Of a DNA stretch of 64,000 nucleotides, positions 8,188 through 17,390 are shown one piece after another. The stretch is from Aeromicrobium choanae (GTDB lineage Bacteria > Actinomycetota > Actinomycetes > Propionibacteriales > Nocardioidaceae). A program made the position numbers and the translations under genes. The DNA is taken from the NCBI RefSeq assembly GCF_900167475.1, contig NZ_LT796768.1:992001-1056000 (forward strand), read 5' to 3'. Under the pieces are notes generated by a model. That model had not been told where the DNA came from. It saw nothing but the letters and a program-made list of their open reading frames with translations, and made no database searches. Numbering within the stretch: position 1 is the stretch's first letter; the number at the start of each line of letters is the position of its first letter.

Positions 8188-8616
8188 TCAGACGTCGTCG
8201 CCGCTGTCGGCCGAGAGGACGAGCCACCCGCCCTCGGCGAGCTGGAGATCCCAGGTGTCCTCCGGGCCCTTCGGCCACCGCACCGTCACCGTGGCGCTGT
8301 CGTCGAAGATCTCGACGCCCATCGGCACCTCCTCGAGGTCGGTGCCGTCGGCGCTCCACCGGCCCTGCTGCTCGCGAACGTCGCCGCACTCGACCTGCTC
8401 GGGCACCAGGACCGTCTCCTTCACGACGTCGCAGTCCCCCGCGTCGGCGGCGAGGAGGTGGCGTCGCAGGACGGCCTCGGCGGCCTCCTGCTGCTCCGCG
8501 CCGTCGGCCGAGGCGCTGGGGCTCGGCCCGGCGCCGTCTCCCGACGACTCCCTCTGGCCGCACCCGGCGAGCAGGATCACGGCCAAGAGGAGCGGGACGA
8601 CCGACCGAAGGCTCAT
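8188..8616 (-). CDS. Putative secreted lipoprotein of unknown function
   Basis: A 142-residue protein with a lipoprotein signal peptide: hydrophobic core VVPLLLAVILL, then lipobox LLAGC with Cys19 as the lipidated residue, then a Ser/Gly/Asp-rich linker. The rest is a small acidic domain with two cysteines (AADAGDCDVVKE, VPEQVECGDV) that could form a disulfide, and a C-terminal half like the NTF2-like domains of actinobacterial lipoproteins. I do not recognise a specific function. The ATG at 8616 gives the signal peptide; a longer upstream frame is basic and lacks one. A weak GAGACT box lies 6 bases before it. Confidence 0.75.
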   Translation of the reverse strand: MSLRSVVPLLLAVILLAGCGQRESSGDGAGPSPSASADGAEQQEAAEAVLRRHLLAADAGDCDVVKETVLVPEQVECGDVREQQGRWSADGTDLEEVPMGVEIFDDSATVTVRWPKGPEDTWDLQLAEGGWLVLSADSGDDV

Positions 8617-8716
8617 GCCCACAGTCTCCCCCGCGAGCCAACCGCGCCGCGGGCGCTCCACCCGTTGCCGCCCGCTACCGCCACCCTCGAAACCACGCCG
8701 GGTGGCCGAGGGCGGC

Positions 8717-9532
8717 TCAGGCAGGTTCGGCGCAGGGCACGCCGAGCTCGGCGAGGCGCGCGGCGCCACCGTCGAGCGCGGTGAGCACCCAGACGCCCTC
8801 GGTGGTCACCGTGATGGAGTGCTCGTGGTGCGCGGCCCAGGTGCCGTCGGTGGTGACGGCGGTCCAGTCGTCCTCGAGGATCGCGGCGCGGGAGGTACCC
8901 AGCGTGATCATCGGCTCGATCGCCAGAGCCATCCCCAGCGCGAGCTTCGGACCCTTGCCCCGCCGGCCGCTGTTGGGCACGTCGGGGGCCTGGTGCATCT
9001 CGGAACCGATGCCGTGGCCCGTGAAGCCGTCGGTGATGCCGTAGCGGCCCTGGCTGCGGACGTAGGACTCGATGGCGTGCGAGATGTCCCCGACCCGGCC
9101 GCCGATGCGGGCCGCGGCGATGCCACGCCACAGCGACTCCTCGGTGACCCGGTTGAGCTCGGCGACCTCGGGAGTGACCTCGCCGACCGCGACGCTGATC
9201 GCGGCGTCGCCGTGCCAGCCGTCGACGACCGCGCCGAAGTCGATCGAGATCAGGTCGCCCTCGGCGAGCACGCGGTCACCGGGGATGCCGTGGACGATCT
9301 CGTCGTTCACCGAGGCGCAGATGACGCCCGTGAAGCCGTGGTAGCCCAGGAAGTTGGACGTGGCGCCCTCGGCGGCGAGGCGCTCGCGCGCCAGCGCGTC
9401 GAGGTCGCCCGTGCTCACTCCGGGGGCGACGGCGCCGCGCAGCACCTCGAGGGTGCGTCCCACCACCAGGCCCGCCTGCCGCATGGTGGCGAGCTGCTCG
9501 GGGGTCTTCAGCTCGATCGACTCACCGAACAT
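8717..9532 (-). CDS. map: Methionine aminopeptidase, type I
   Basis: Removes the initiator methionine from nascent proteins. The 271-residue pita-bread enzyme shows all five metal ligands: the two Asp of SIDFGAVVDGWHGDAA, His in GIGSEMHQAPD, Glu in LAIEPMIT and Glu in TVTTEGVWV. The substrate His lies in the GYHGFTGVICASVNDEIVHG region. It is downstream of adk by 13 bases in the order secY-adk-map, classical for actinobacteria. There is no strong Shine-Dalgarno, so translation may be coupled to adk. Confidence 0.97.
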   Translation of the reverse strand: MFGESIELKTPEQLATMRQAGLVVGRTLEVLRGAVAPGVSTGDLDALARERLAAEGATSNFLGYHGFTGVICASVNDEIVHGIPGDRVLAEGDLISIDFGAVVDGWHGDAAISVAVGEVTPEVAELNRVTEESLWRGIAAARIGGRVGDISHAIESYVRSQGRYGITDGFTGHGIGSEMHQAPDVPNSGRRGKGPKLALGMALAIEPMITLGTSRAAILEDDWTAVTTDGTWAAHHEHSITVTTEGVWVLTALDGGAARLAELGVPCAEPA

Positions 9533-9545
9533 GGGGGTCCGCCAC

Positions 9546-10118
9546 TCAGGCGCGCGTGGAGAGGGCCTCGGCGATCCGCGCGCCGACCTCTTCCGGACTG
9601 CCCATGCCGTCGACCTCGATCAGCAGGCCACGGTCGCGGTACACGGCCAGCAGGGGCTCGGTCTCGTTCCGGTAGACCTCCTGGCGGTGCCGGATGACCT
9701 CTTCGGTGTCGTCGGAGCGACCGCTCACCTTGGCCCGCTCGAGCAGGCGGCCGATGAGCTCGTCCTCGACGACCGTCAGTGCGATGACGCCGTCGAGGCC
9801 CGAGTCGAGGTCGGCCAGGATCTGGTCGAGCTTGGCGACCTGGTCGAGGGTGCGCGGGTAGCCGTCGAGCAGGAACGCCTCGCGGGCGTCGTCCTGGGCG
9901 AGCCGGTCGGCCACCATCGCGTTGGTGACCTCGTCCGGAACGTACTCGCCGGCGTCCATGTAGCGCTTGGCGGCCTGGCCCAGCTCGGTCTCCTGCGCCA
10001 CGTTCGCGCGGAAGATGTCGCCGGTGGAGACGTGCGCACCGTTGATGCGCTCGGCGAGCGCCACGGCCTGCGTGCCCTTGCCCGCGCCGGGCGGACCCAT
10101 GATGAGGAGTCGCGTCAC
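9546..10118 (-). CDS. adk: Adenylate kinase (short form)
   Basis: Interconverts ATP and AMP with two ADP, balancing adenylates. The P-loop GPPGAGKGT is at residues 9-17; other landmarks are HVSTGDIFRAN, the lid-side LLDGYPRT and SGRSDDTEEVIRHR. The 190-residue product lacks the long zinc-type LID insertion, as usual for actinobacterial short adenylate kinases. The GTG at 10118 is chosen because it overlaps the secY stop as GTGA; the frame runs on upstream only through secY. Confidence 0.97.
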   Translation of the reverse strand: MTRLLIMGPPGAGKGTQAVALAERINGAHVSTGDIFRANVAQETELGQAAKRYMDAGEYVPDEVTNAMVADRLAQDDAREAFLLDGYPRTLDQVAKLDQILADLDSGLDGVIALTVVEDELIGRLLERAKVSGRSDDTEEVIRHRQEVYRNETEPLLAVYRDRGLLIEVDGMGSPEEVGARIAEALSTRA

Positions 10119-11419
10119 TTCAGGAACCCTTCGTAGTTGCGCTGCTGCAACTGGCTTTCGATCTGCTTCACCGTGTCGAGGCCGACGCCCACGATGATGA
10201 GGATCGTGGTGCCACCGAACGGGAAGTTCTGGTTGGCCCCCACCAGGGCGATCGCCAGCATCGGGATCAAGGCGATCAGGCCGAGGTAGAGCGCGCCCGG
10301 CGCGGTGATGCGCGACAGGACGTAGCCCAGGTAGTCCTGCGTGGGCTTGCCGGCGCGGATGCCCGGGATGAAGCCGCCGTACTTCTTCATGTTGTCGGCG
10401 ACCTCCTCGGGGTTGAAGGTGATCGACACGTAGAAGTACGTGAAGAACACGATCAGCGCGAAGAACGTGACCATGTAGTACGGGTGGTCGCCCGTGACGA
10501 AGTGGTCCTGGATCCAGGTGGCGGCACCGGAGTCGGAGTTGAAGTTGACCCACAGCACCGGCAGGTACATCAGGCTGGAGGCGAAGATGACCGGGATGAT
10601 GCCGGCCTGGTTCACCTTGAGCGGGATGTAGGTGGAGGAGCCACCGAACATGCGGCGGCCGACCATGCGCTTGGCGTACTGCACCGGGATCCGGCGCTGG
10701 GCCTGCTCGATGTAGATGACCAGCGCGACCACGGCCAGGCCGACGGCCACGACGATGGCGAAGGTGGTCCAGCCGTTCGTCTGGCGGATGTTCCACATCG
10801 CGCCGGGGAACGTGGCGACGACCTGCGTGAAGATCAGGATCGACATGCCGTTGCCGACGCCGCGGTCGGTGATGAGCTCGCCGAACCACATGATCACCGT
10901 GGTGCCGGCCACCATCACCGTGACGATGAGCAGGTAGGAGGCCATGCTGTCGGGGCTGTAGAGCAGGGGCAGGTTGCAGGCGCCCTGGAACAGGTCGCCG
11001 CTGCGGGCCAGCGCCACGATGCCCGCGGCCTGCAGGATCGCCAGGCCCACGGTGAGGTAGCGGGTGTACTGCGTGATCTTCGCCTGGCCGGACTGGCCCT
11101 CCTTCTTGAGGGCCTCCAGCCGCGGGATCACCACGACGAGCAGCTGCAGGATGATGCTCGCGGTGATGTACGGCATGATGCCGAGCGCGAAGACGGTCAG
11201 CTGCAGGAGCGCGCCGCCGGAGAAGACGTTGATGAGGGCGAACAGGCCGGCGTTCTCGCCGCCTGCCGCGAGGTCGACACACTCGCGCACGTTCGCCACG
11301 TTGACGCCGGGCGCGGGCAGCATCGAGCCCATCCTGAAGAGCACGACGATCCCCAGGACGAAGAGGATCTTGCGACGCAGTTCAGGTGTCCTGAACGCGT
11401 TCACGAAGACTTTGAGCAC
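10115..11419 (-). CDS. secY: Protein translocase subunit SecY
   Basis: Channel-forming subunit of the Sec translocon in the cytoplasmic membrane, partner of SecE (encoded at 46656-46877). The 434-residue product has about ten transmembrane helices and the SecY signatures GSMLPAPGVN in the first periplasmic loop and IPVQYAKRMVGRR in a cytosolic loop. It starts GTG (VLKVFVNAF) with GGGAGGAA upstream. It overlaps adk by 4 bases. A strong hairpin at 11474-11507 separates it from rplO, so it may have its own promoter. Confidence 0.98.
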   Translation of the reverse strand: MLKVFVNAFRTPELRRKILFVLGIVVLFRMGSMLPAPGVNVANVRECVDLAAGGENAGLFALINVFSGGALLQLTVFALGIMPYITASIILQLLVVVIPRLEALKKEGQSGQAKITQYTRYLTVGLAILQAAGIVALARSGDLFQGACNLPLLYSPDSMASYLLIVTVMVAGTTVIMWFGELITDRGVGNGMSILIFTQVVATFPGAMWNIRQTNGWTTFAIVVAVGLAVVALVIYIEQAQRRIPVQYAKRMVGRRMFGGSSTYIPLKVNQAGIIPVIFASSLMYLPVLWVNFNSDSGAATWIQDHFVTGDHPYYMVTFFALIVFFTYFYVSITFNPEEVADNMKKYGGFIPGIRAGKPTQDYLGYVLSRITAPGALYLGLIALIPMLAIALVGANQNFPFGGTTILIIVGVGLDTVKQIESQLQQRNYEGFLK

Positions 11420-11473
11420 GAACTTCCTCCCGCTTCACGGCATGACGCCGTCTGACTGTAACAGTGAGCGAAA

Positions 11474-11507
11474 CGGGCGGGCTCTCCTCATGGGGAGAAC
11501 CCGCCCG
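11474..11507 (-). terminator. Hairpin terminator after rplO, before secY
   Basis: A 14-bp stem with one G-U wobble on the minus-strand RNA (CGGGCGGGTTCTCC against GGAGAGCCCGCCCG) around a 6-base loop, followed by TTTCGCT. It lies between the rplO stop and the secY start. Because secY is essential and close by, it is probably partial, or secY has a promoter in the remaining 54 bases. Confidence 0.75.
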
Positions 11508-11535
11508 ACGATCGCTTCGGATCCTGCAGTTGGCG

Positions 11536-11976
11536 TCAGGACGCGCTGACGGAACCGCCGGCGGCCTCGATCTTGGCCTGGGCCGACGCGGACACCTTGT
11601 CGACGGTCACCTGGACCGCGACGTCGATGTCGCCGCCACCGAGCACCTTGACGGGACGGCCCTTGCGGACCGCACCCTTCTCGACGAGGGTGGCCACGTC
11701 GACCGTGCCGCCCTCGGCGAAGAGCTCGGAGATCCGGCCCACGTTGACGACCTGGTACTCGACCCGGAACGGGTTCGTGAAGCCCTTGAGCTTCGGCAGG
11801 CGCATGTGGAGCGGGACCTGGCCGCCTTCGAAGCCGGCCGACACCTGGTAGCGGGCCTTGGTGCCCTTGGTGCCACGACCGGCGGTCTTGCCCTTGGAGC
11901 CCTCACCGCGACCCACGCGGGTCTTGGCGGTCTTGGCGCCCGGGGCGGGACGCAGGTGGTGCAACTTGATCGCCAT
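11536..11976 (-). CDS. rplO: 50S ribosomal protein L15
   Basis: Ribosomal protein uL15 is a late-assembling 50S protein linking 23S rRNA domains. The 146-residue product has the glycine/lysine-rich loop [20 protein letters not shown] (about residues 20-39) and the family segment [18 protein letters not shown]. Length is normal. It is the last gene of the spc ribosomal cluster before the secY unit, 2 bases after rpmD. Confidence 0.98.
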   Translation of the reverse strand: MAIKLHHLRPAPGAKTAKTRVGRGEGSKGKTAGRGTKGTKARYQVSAGFEGGQVPLHMRLPKLKGFTNPFRVEYQVVNVGRISELFAEGGTVDVATLVEKGAVRKGRPVKVLGGGDIDVAVQVTVDKVSASAQAKIEAAGGSVSAS

Positions 11977-11978
11977 GA

Positions 11979-12161
11979 TCAGTCCACCTCCTTAAAGGTG
12001 ACGAGGTGCGGAATGGTGTTGACCATGCCGCGGATTTCGGGACGGTCCTCGACGACCTTGACGTCGCCGATGCGCTTGAGCCCGAGCGAACGCAGCGTGT
12101 TGCGCTGGTTCTGCTCGCGACCGATGCCCGATCGGACCTGGGTGACTTCGAGCTTGCCCAT
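11979..12161 (-). CDS. rpmD: 50S ribosomal protein L30
   Basis: Ribosomal protein uL30 is a small 50S surface protein. The 60-residue bacterial-length product reads [20 protein letters not shown] at the start and has the ferredoxin-like core signature ([20 protein letters not shown]). Its start codon overlaps the rpsE stop by one base (TGATG), which implies translational coupling. Confidence 0.98.
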   Translation of the reverse strand: MGKLEVTQVRSGIGREQNQRNTLRSLGLKRIGDVKVVEDRPEIRGMVNTIPHLVTFKEVD

Positions 12162-12757
12162 CAGACGGTCACCTCCGCGGTCTCTCCGTGCTTCAGCTTG
12201 CCGGCCTTGATCAGGGCGGCGGGAGCGACCTCCTCGACCGTCAGGCCGCGGCGCGTGGCCACGTCCTGCGGAGACTCCAGCGAGCGCAGCGCCTCGACCG
12301 TCGCGTGGACGATGTTGATCGCGTTCGAGGAGCCGAGCGACTTGCTCAGGACGTCGTGGATGCCAGCGGCCTCCAGCACGGCGCGAACCGGGCCACCGGC
12401 GATGACGCCGGTACCGGGCGACGCCGGGCGCAGGAAGACGACACCGGCCGCCTTCTCACCCTGCACCGGGTGCGGGATGGTGCCCTGGATGCGGGGGACG
12501 CGGAAGAAGGACTTCTTCGCCTCCTCGACACCCTTGGCGATGGCCGTGGGAACTTCCTTGGCCTTGCCGTAGCCGACACCGACCTGGCCGTCGCCGTCAC
12601 CGACGATGACCAGCGCGGTGAAGCTGAAGCGCCGGCCGCCCTTGACGACCTTGGCCACACGGTTGATCGTGACGACCTTCTCGATGTAGTTGGACTTCTC
12701 GGCGTTGCGGTCGCCGCGGCCTCCGCGACGCTCGCCACCCTGTCGGCGCGTGCTCAT
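12161..12757 (-). CDS. rpsE: 30S ribosomal protein S5
   Basis: Ribosomal protein uS5 lies at the mRNA entry channel and influences decoding accuracy. The 198-residue product has the double-stranded-RNA-binding-like N-terminal domain ([20 protein letters not shown]) and the C-terminal S5 fold with [20 protein letters not shown] 15-residue arginine/glycine-rich start ([18 protein letters not shown]) is characteristic of actinobacteria. The frame is open further upstream, but the ATG at 12757 is the first family-consistent start. Confidence 0.97.
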   Translation of the reverse strand: MSTRRQGGERRGGRGDRNAEKSNYIEKVVTINRVAKVVKGGRRFSFTALVIVGDGDGQVGVGYGKAKEVPTAIAKGVEEAKKSFFRVPRIQGTIPHPVQGEKAAGVVFLRPASPGTGVIAGGPVRAVLEAAGIHDVLSKSLGSSNAINIVHATVEALRSLESPQDVATRRGLTVEEVAPAALIKAGKLKHGETAEVTV

Positions 12758-12788
12758 GCGGCACTCCCCTTGTTCGTCGTGATGGTCA

Positions 12789-13172
12789 TCAGAACTCCAG
12801 TCCGCCCTCGCGGGCGCCGTCGGCCAGCGCAGCAACGCGACCGGCGTACTTGTTGCCCGCGCGGTCGAAGACCACCGAGCCGACACCGGCGGCCTTGGCG
12901 CGATCGGCGAGCAGCTCGCCGACCTTCTTGGCCTTGGCCGTCTTGTCGCCCTCGAACGTGCGCAGGTCCGCCTCCATGGTGGAAGCCGACGCGAGCGTGT
13001 GTCCCTCGAGGTCGTTGACGACCTGCGCGACGATGTGCTTGCTCGAGCGGGTGACGACCAGGCGAGGACGCTCGGCCGAACCCTGGATCTTCTTGCGGCC
13101 ACGGATCTGGCGGCGCTGGCGCGACGCGATCCGACCCGCAGTGTGCTTGGCGTGCTTGATCGAGATTGCCAT
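12789..13172 (-). CDS. rplR: 50S ribosomal protein L18
   Basis: Ribosomal protein uL18 binds 5S rRNA together with L5 and forms part of the central protuberance. The 127-residue product begins with a basic tail ([19 protein letters not shown]) followed by the conserved core [20 protein letters not shown] and the C-terminal [20 protein letters not shown]. Length is normal. It is 3 bases after rplF and 31 bases before rpsE. Confidence 0.98.
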   Translation of the reverse strand: MAISIKHAKHTAGRIASRQRRQIRGRKKIQGSAERPRLVVTRSSKHIVAQVVNDLEGHTLASASTMEADLRTFEGDKTAKAKKVGELLADRAKAAGVGSVVFDRAGNKYAGRVAALADGAREGGLEF

Positions 13173-13175
13173 GGC

Positions 13176-13718
13176 TTACTTACCAGCCTTTCCGGCCTTG
13201 CGCAGGATGCGCTCTCCCGCGTAACGCACGCCCTTGCCCTTGTACGGCTCCGGCTTGCGGATCTTGCGGATGTTGGCGGCGACCTCGCCCACGACCTGCT
13301 TGTCGATGCCCGAGACGGTCAGCTTGGTCGGACCCTCGACGGTGAACGTGATGCCCTCGGGCGCCGTGAACGGCACCGGGTGGCTGAAGCCGAGGTTCAG
13401 CTCGATCTCCGACGGGCCCTTGGGGAGCACGCGGTAACCGACGCCGACGATCTCGAGCTTCTTCTCGTAGCCCTCGGTGACACCGATGACCATGTTGTTG
13501 ACCAGCGTGCGGGACAGGCCGTGAAGGGCCTTGCTGCGACGCTCGTCGTTGGGACGCTCGACCGCCAGTGCGCCGTCATCGTCCTTGCGGACGGTGATGG
13601 GCTCCGCGACGGTGTGCGAGAGCTGGCCCTTGGGACCCTTGACAGTGACGGTCTGGCCGTCGATGTTGACGTCGACTCCGGAGGGGACGGCGACGGGGAG
13701 CTTGCCGATGCGCGACAT
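13176..13718 (-). CDS. rplF: 50S ribosomal protein L6
   Basis: Ribosomal protein uL6 lies near the sarcin-ricin loop, where EF-Tu and EF-G bind. The 180-residue product begins [17 protein letters not shown] and contains the two tandem L6 domains; the second carries the signature [16 protein letters not shown] close to the C-terminus. The start at 13718 is chosen over a longer open frame because it gives the conserved MSRIGK N-terminus and has GAGAGGA upstream. Confidence 0.98.
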   Translation of the reverse strand: MSRIGKLPVAVPSGVDVNIDGQTVTVKGPKGQLSHTVAEPITVRKDDDGALAVERPNDERRSKALHGLSRTLVNNMVIGVTEGYEKKLEIVGVGYRVLPKGPSEIELNLGFSHPVPFTAPEGITFTVEGPTKLTVSGIDKQVVGEVAANIRKIRKPEPYKGKGVRYAGERILRKAGKAGK

Positions 13719-13734
13719 GTTCAGTCCTCTCTCG

Positions 13735-14142
13735 TCACCAGACGTAGGCGAGGACTTCCCCACCCACTCCGTTGTTGTTGGCCTGACGGTCGGTCTGCAG
13801 ACCCTGGCTCGTGGAGATGATCGCCACGCCCAGGCCGCCGAGGACCTTCGGAAGGTTGTTGGACTTGGCGTAGACGCGCAGTCCGGGCTTGCTGATGCGG
13901 CGGATGCCGGCGATCGAGCGCTCGCGGTGCGGGCCGTACTTGAGGGTGATCGTCAGCGACTTGCCGACCTCGCCCTCGGTCGGCTCGGCCACGGCGTAGC
14001 CGGTGATGTAGCCCTCCTGCTTGAGGATGGCGGCGACGCCCTCCTTGAGCTTGGAGTGCGGCATCGTGACGGCGTCGTGGTACGCCTGGTTGCCGTTGCG
14101 GACACGCGTGAGCATGTCCGCGATCGGATCGGTCATCGTCAT
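13735..14142 (-). CDS. rpsH: 30S ribosomal protein S8
   Basis: Ribosomal protein uS8 is a primary 16S rRNA binder and in many bacteria the translational repressor of the spc operon. The 135-residue product has the N-terminal [14 protein letters not shown] segment and the C-terminal signature [19 protein letters not shown], with ISTSQG near the end. Two in-frame ATGs (14142 and 14136) are possible; the first is used. It lies 16 bases upstream of rplF and 87 bases downstream of rpsN, the widest gap in this part of the cluster, where S8 autoregulation could act. Confidence 0.97.
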   Translation of the reverse strand: MTMTDPIADMLTRVRNGNQAYHDAVTMPHSKLKEGVAAILKQEGYITGYAVAEPTEGEVGKSLTITLKYGPHRERSIAGIRRISKPGLRVYAKSNNLPKVLGGLGVAIISTSQGLQTDRQANNNGVGGEVLAYVW

Positions 14143-14229
14143 TTCAGTGTGTTCCGTTTCTCGCTGCGGTTTCCGTCTCGTCCGGCCGTGGGCCGTGGGA
14201 GGGGACCTGCTGCGGTGTGAAGTGGTTTC

Positions 14230-14415
14230 TTACCAGGAGCTCTTGGTCACGCCGGGCAGCTCGCCCCGGTGCGCCATCTCCCGCAGGCAGATGCGGCACA
14301 GGCCGAACTTGCGGTAGACGGAGCGGGGACGGCCGCAGCGCTGGCAGCGCGTGTAGCCACGGACGCCGAACTTCGGCGTACGGGACTGCTTGACCTTCAG
14401 ACCGGTCTTCGCCAT
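14230..14415 (-). CDS. rpsZ: 30S ribosomal protein S14 type Z
   Basis: Ribosomal protein uS14 sits in the 30S head. This is the short zinc-binding form: 61 residues with ligands C24, C27, C40 and C43 ([19 protein letters not shown]). The conserved tail [11 protein letters not shown] is present. It starts 1 base after rplE. Together with the C+ forms of L36 and L33 here, it marks this as the zinc-replete ribosomal protein set; cysteine-free paralogues, if any, lie outside the window. Confidence 0.98.
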   Translation of the reverse strand: MAKTGLKVKQSRTPKFGVRGYTRCQRCGRPRSVYRKFGLCRICLREMAHRGELPGVTKSSW

Positions 14416-14416
14416 G

Positions 14417-14974
14417 TCAGTTCTCCTTGTACGGGAAGCCGAGCAGCTTGAGCAGAGCGCGGCCCTCTTCGTCGTTGGCGGCCGTGGTGACGACCGTGAT
14501 GTCCATGCCCCGGCTGCGATCGATCTTGTCCTGGTCGATCTCGTGGAACATGACCTGCTCGGTCAGGCCGAACGTGTAGTTGCCCCGGCCGTCGAACTGC
14601 TTGGGCGACAGTCCGCGGAAGTCGCGGATGCGCGGCAGCGCGAGGGTCAGCAGGCGATCGAGGAACTCCCACATGCGGTCGCCGCGCAGCGTGACGTGCG
14701 CGCCGATCGGCATGCCCTCACGCAGCTTGAACTGCGCGATGGACTTGCGGGCCTTGGTGACCTGGGGCTTCTGGCCGGTGATGGCCGTGAGGTCCTTGAT
14801 GGCACCCTCGATGAGCTTGCCGTCGCGGGCAGCCTCACCGACGCCCATGTTGACGACGATCTTGGTCAGGCCGGGGACCTGCATGACGTTGTCGTAGTCG
14901 AACTGCTCCCGCAGCGCGGCCACGATCTCCTCGCGGTACTTCGCCTTCAGGCGAGGCGCGGTGGTGGTTGCCAT
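14417..14974 (-). CDS. rplE: 50S ribosomal protein L5
   Basis: Ribosomal protein uL5 binds 5S rRNA, is in the central protuberance and contacts P-site tRNA and S13. The 185-residue product includes the family signature [19 protein letters not shown] (about residues 34-52) and [20 protein letters not shown]. Length is typical of actinobacteria. It lies 1 base from both rplX and rpsN, so it is tightly coupled. Confidence 0.98.
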   Translation of the reverse strand: MATTTAPRLKAKYREEIVAALREQFDYDNVMQVPGLTKIVVNMGVGEAARDGKLIEGAIKDLTAITGQKPQVTKARKSIAQFKLREGMPIGAHVTLRGDRMWEFLDRLLTLALPRIRDFRGLSPKQFDGRGNYTFGLTEQVMFHEIDQDKIDRSRGMDITVVTTAANDEEGRALLKLLGFPYKEN

Positions 14975-14975
14975 C

Positions 14976-15287
14976 TCAGATCTCCTTTCCGGTCTTGCGG
15001 CTGATGCGCGTCTTCTTGCCGTCGACGACGCCCGAGCCGATCTTGGTGGTGGTCTTGGCGCCGTCGGCGTCGACCACGAGCATGACGTTCGAGACGTGGA
15101 TCGGGGCCTCGGCGGTGATGATGCCGCCCTCGGTCCCGGTCTGGCCCGCGCGCGTGTGCTTCTGGACGCGGTTCACACCCTCGACGACGACGCGGTCGTT
15201 CTCCAGGACACCGATGATCTTGCCCTCGACGCCCTTGTCCTTGCCGGCGATGACCTTGACCTGGTCACCCTTGCGAATTCCAGCCAT
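14976..15287 (-). CDS. rplX: 50S ribosomal protein L24
   Basis: Ribosomal protein uL24 is an assembly initiator on 23S rRNA domain I near the tunnel exit. The 103-residue product starts [19 protein letters not shown], a KOW motif, and continues [18 protein letters not shown]. The ATG at 15287 is preceded by GAGGTG and lies 1 base after rplN; a longer upstream frame is only the rplN region. Confidence 0.97.
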   Translation of the reverse strand: MAGIRKGDQVKVIAGKDKGVEGKIIGVLENDRVVVEGVNRVQKHTRAGQTGTEGGIITAEAPIHVSNVMLVVDADGAKTTTKIGSGVVDGKKTRISRKTGKEI

Positions 15288-15288
15288 C

Positions 15289-15657
15289 TCAGAGCACCTC
15301 CGGAGCGAGCGAGATGATGCGCATGAACTTCTTGTCACGCAGCTCGCGGCCCACGGGGCCGAAGATGCGGGTTCCACGCGGATCGCCGTCGGTCTTGAGG
15401 ATCACGGCAGCGTTCTCGTCGAACTTGATGTACGAACCGTCCGGACGGCGGCGCTCCTTCGTGGTGCGCACGATGACCGCCTTGACGACATCGCCCTTCT
15501 TGACGTTGCCTCCGGGGATCGCGTCCTTGACGGTGGCGACGATCGTGTCGCCGATACCGGCGTAGCGACGACCGGAGCCACCGAGAACGCGGATGCAGAG
15601 GATCTCCTTGGCACCCGTGTTGTCGGCGACCTTGAGTCGCGACTCCTGCTGAATCAT
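15289..15657 (-). CDS. rplN: 50S ribosomal protein L14
   Basis: Ribosomal protein uL14 is at the subunit interface, contacts 16S rRNA helix 14 and is a docking point for the silencing factor RsfS. The 122-residue product reads [20 protein letters not shown] at its start and has the signature [14 protein letters not shown] with [16 protein letters not shown]. Length is exactly standard. It is 7 bases after rpsQ. Confidence 0.98.
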   Translation of the reverse strand: MIQQESRLKVADNTGAKEILCIRVLGGSGRRYAGIGDTIVATVKDAIPGGNVKKGDVVKAVIVRTTKERRRPDGSYIKFDENAAVILKTDGDPRGTRIFGPVGRELRDKKFMRIISLAPEVL

Positions 15658-15664
15658 CTGTCTC

Positions 15665-15946
15665 TCACTTCGCCTTCTCGAGGATCTCCACGACCCGCCA
15701 ACGCTTGGTGGCCGAGAGCGGACGCGTCTCCGACAGGAGCACACGGTCGCCGATGCCGGCCGCGTTGGCCTCGTCGTGGGCCTTCAGCTTGATGTTGCGG
15801 CGCAGCACCTTGCCGTACAGCGGGTGCTTGAAGCGCTCCTCGATGCTGACGACGACGGTCTTGTCCATCTTGTCGCTGACGACCAGACCCTCACGGATCT
15901 TGCGCGAGGAACGTTCGTTGCTCACTTCAGTGTCCTTCGTGCTCAT
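15665..15946 (-). CDS. rpsQ: 30S ribosomal protein S17
   Basis: Ribosomal protein uS17 is a primary 16S rRNA binder in the 30S body. The 93-residue product has an OB-fold core ([20 protein letters not shown], then [10 protein letters not shown] and [20 protein letters not shown]). A 13-residue polar N-terminal extension ([13 protein letters not shown]) precedes it, common in actinobacteria. It overlaps rpmC by 4 bases. Confidence 0.98.
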   Translation of the reverse strand: MSTKDTEVSNERSSRKIREGLVVSDKMDKTVVVSIEERFKHPLYGKVLRRNIKLKAHDEANAAGIGDRVLLSETRPLSATKRWRVVEILEKAK

Positions 15947-16161
15947 GCCTGAACCTCCTCGATGATGCCGAGCTCGCGCTCACGGATGACCGTGTAGATG
16001 CGCGCGATGTCCTTGCGCACCGTGCGCAGACGCGCGGTGTTGTCGAGCTGACCGGTGGCGTTCTGGAAGCGCAGGTTGAACAGCTCCTCCTTGGCCTCCT
16101 TCAGCTTCGCGGCCAGGTCATCGGCAGTGAGGTCGCGGAGCTCTGCGGTGTTGCTTGCCAT
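15943..16161 (-). CDS. rpmC: 50S ribosomal protein L29
   Basis: Ribosomal protein uL29 is at the tunnel exit and helps form the docking site for SRP and trigger factor. The 72-residue product ([20 protein letters not shown]) is a two-helix hairpin with the signature [20 protein letters not shown]. The ATG at 16161 is preferred to the GTG one codon upstream because AGGAG then has 7-base spacing. It overlaps the rplP stop by one base (TGATG). Confidence 0.96.
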   Translation of the reverse strand: MASNTAELRDLTADDLAAKLKEAKEELFNLRFQNATGQLDNTARLRTVRKDIARIYTVIRERELGIIEEVQA

Positions 16162-16580
16162 CACAGGTCTCCTGTCTCGCGGGTGATGAAGCGTGCCTTC
16201 ATGGGCAGCTTGTGGATCGCGCGGCGCATCGCCTCACGGGCGACCTCTTCGGTGACACCGGAGAGCTCGAACATGACACGGCCGGGCTTGACGTTCGCCA
16301 CCCACCACTCGGGCGAGCCCTTGCCGGAGCCCATGCGGGTCTCGGCGGGCTTCTTGGTCAGCGGACGGTCCGGGTAGATGTTGATCCAGACCTTGCCGCC
16401 ACGCTTGATGTGACGGGTCATGGCGATACGAGCGGACTCGATCTGTCGGTTGGTCACGTAGTGACCCTCGACCGCCTGGATGCCGAACTCGCCGAAGGCC
16501 AGCTCGGTGCCACCCTTGGCAACGCCACGCCGCTTGGGGTGGTGCTGCTTGCGGTACTTGACGCGACGAGGCATCAACAT
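16161..16580 (-). CDS. rplP: 50S ribosomal protein L16
   Basis: Ribosomal protein uL16 organises the A-site region of the 50S subunit. The 139-residue product starts [19 protein letters not shown] and has the signatures [20 protein letters not shown] and [20 protein letters not shown]. The Arg of KGSPEW(W)VA-type loops that is hydroxylated in some bacteria lies nearby. It overlaps the rpsC stop by one base (TGATG) and is followed by rpmC in the same way. Confidence 0.98.
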   Translation of the reverse strand: MLMPRRVKYRKQHHPKRRGVAKGGTELAFGEFGIQAVEGHYVTNRQIESARIAMTRHIKRGGKVWINIYPDRPLTKKPAETRMGSGKGSPEWWVANVKPGRVMFELSGVTEEVAREAMRRAIHKLPMKARFITRETGDL

Positions 16581-17389
16581 CAGGACTCAACTCCTTCGGT
16601 GGCCGCCGGAGCAGCTGCGGGAGCCGCCTCGGTGGCGGCCGGAGCAGCGGCGGGAGCGGCGTCACGAGCGGGACGACGGGCGCCGCCACGCTCACCACGG
16701 CCGGGACGACGGCTGCCCGGAGCAGCCGCGCGACGGGCCGCCTCGGCCTCGCGCTCGGCCCGGGTACCGGCGACCTCACCCTTGTAGATCCAGACCTTCA
16801 CGCCGATGCGGCCGAAGGTCGTCTTGGCCTCGTAGAAGCCGTAGTCGACGTCGGCGCGCAGCGTGTGCAGCGGGACGCGACCCTCGCGGTAGAACTCCGA
16901 GCGGCTCATCTCGGCGCCGCCGAGACGACCCGAGCACTGGATCCGGATGCCCTTGGCGCCCGAACGCATCGTGGTCTGCATCGCCTTGCGCATGGCACGA
17001 CGGAACTGCACACGACCGGACAGCTGCTCGGCCACGCCCTGCGCGACGAGCTGGGCGTCCATCTCGGGCTGCTTGACCTCGAGGATGTTCAGCTGGACCT
17101 GCTTGCCGGTCAGCTTCTCCAGGTCGCCGCGGATGCGGTCGGCCTCGGCGCCACGGCGACCGATCACGATGCCCGGACGCGCGGTGTGGATGTCCACACG
17201 GACGCGGTCACGGGTGCGCTCGATCTCGACGCGGCTGATGCCGGCGCGATCCATGCCCTTGGTGAGCAGGCGGCGGATCTTGACGTCCTCGCCGACGTAG
17301 CTGGAGTACAGCTTGTCGGCGTACCAGCGGCTCTTGTGATCCGTGGAGATGCCCAGGCGGAAACCGTGCGGGTTGATCTTCTGACCCAT
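16580..17389 (-). CDS. rpsC: 30S ribosomal protein S3
   Basis: Ribosomal protein uS3 forms part of the mRNA entry site and its helicase activity. The product is 269 residues, beginning [19 protein letters not shown]. It has the KH domain at about 40-108 ([20 protein letters not shown]) and the C-terminal S3 domain with [20 protein letters not shown]. After about residue 212 comes a low-complexity tail, first Arg/Gly-rich and then repeats of the type PAAAPAATE, ending GVES. Such tails are common in Nocardioidaceae. The ATG at 17389 lies 1 base after rplV; the open frame upstream is not used. Confidence 0.97.
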   Translation of the reverse strand: MGQKINPHGFRLGISTDHKSRWYADKLYSSYVGEDVKIRRLLTKGMDRAGISRVEIERTRDRVRVDIHTARPGIVIGRRGAEADRIRGDLEKLTGKQVQLNILEVKQPEMDAQLVAQGVAEQLSGRVQFRRAMRKAMQTTMRSGAKGIRIQCSGRLGGAEMSRSEFYREGRVPLHTLRADVDYGFYEAKTTFGRIGVKVWIYKGEVAGTRAEREAEAARRAAAPGSRRPGRGERGGARRPARDAAPAAAPAATEAAPAAAPAATEGVES

Positions 17390-17390
17390 G

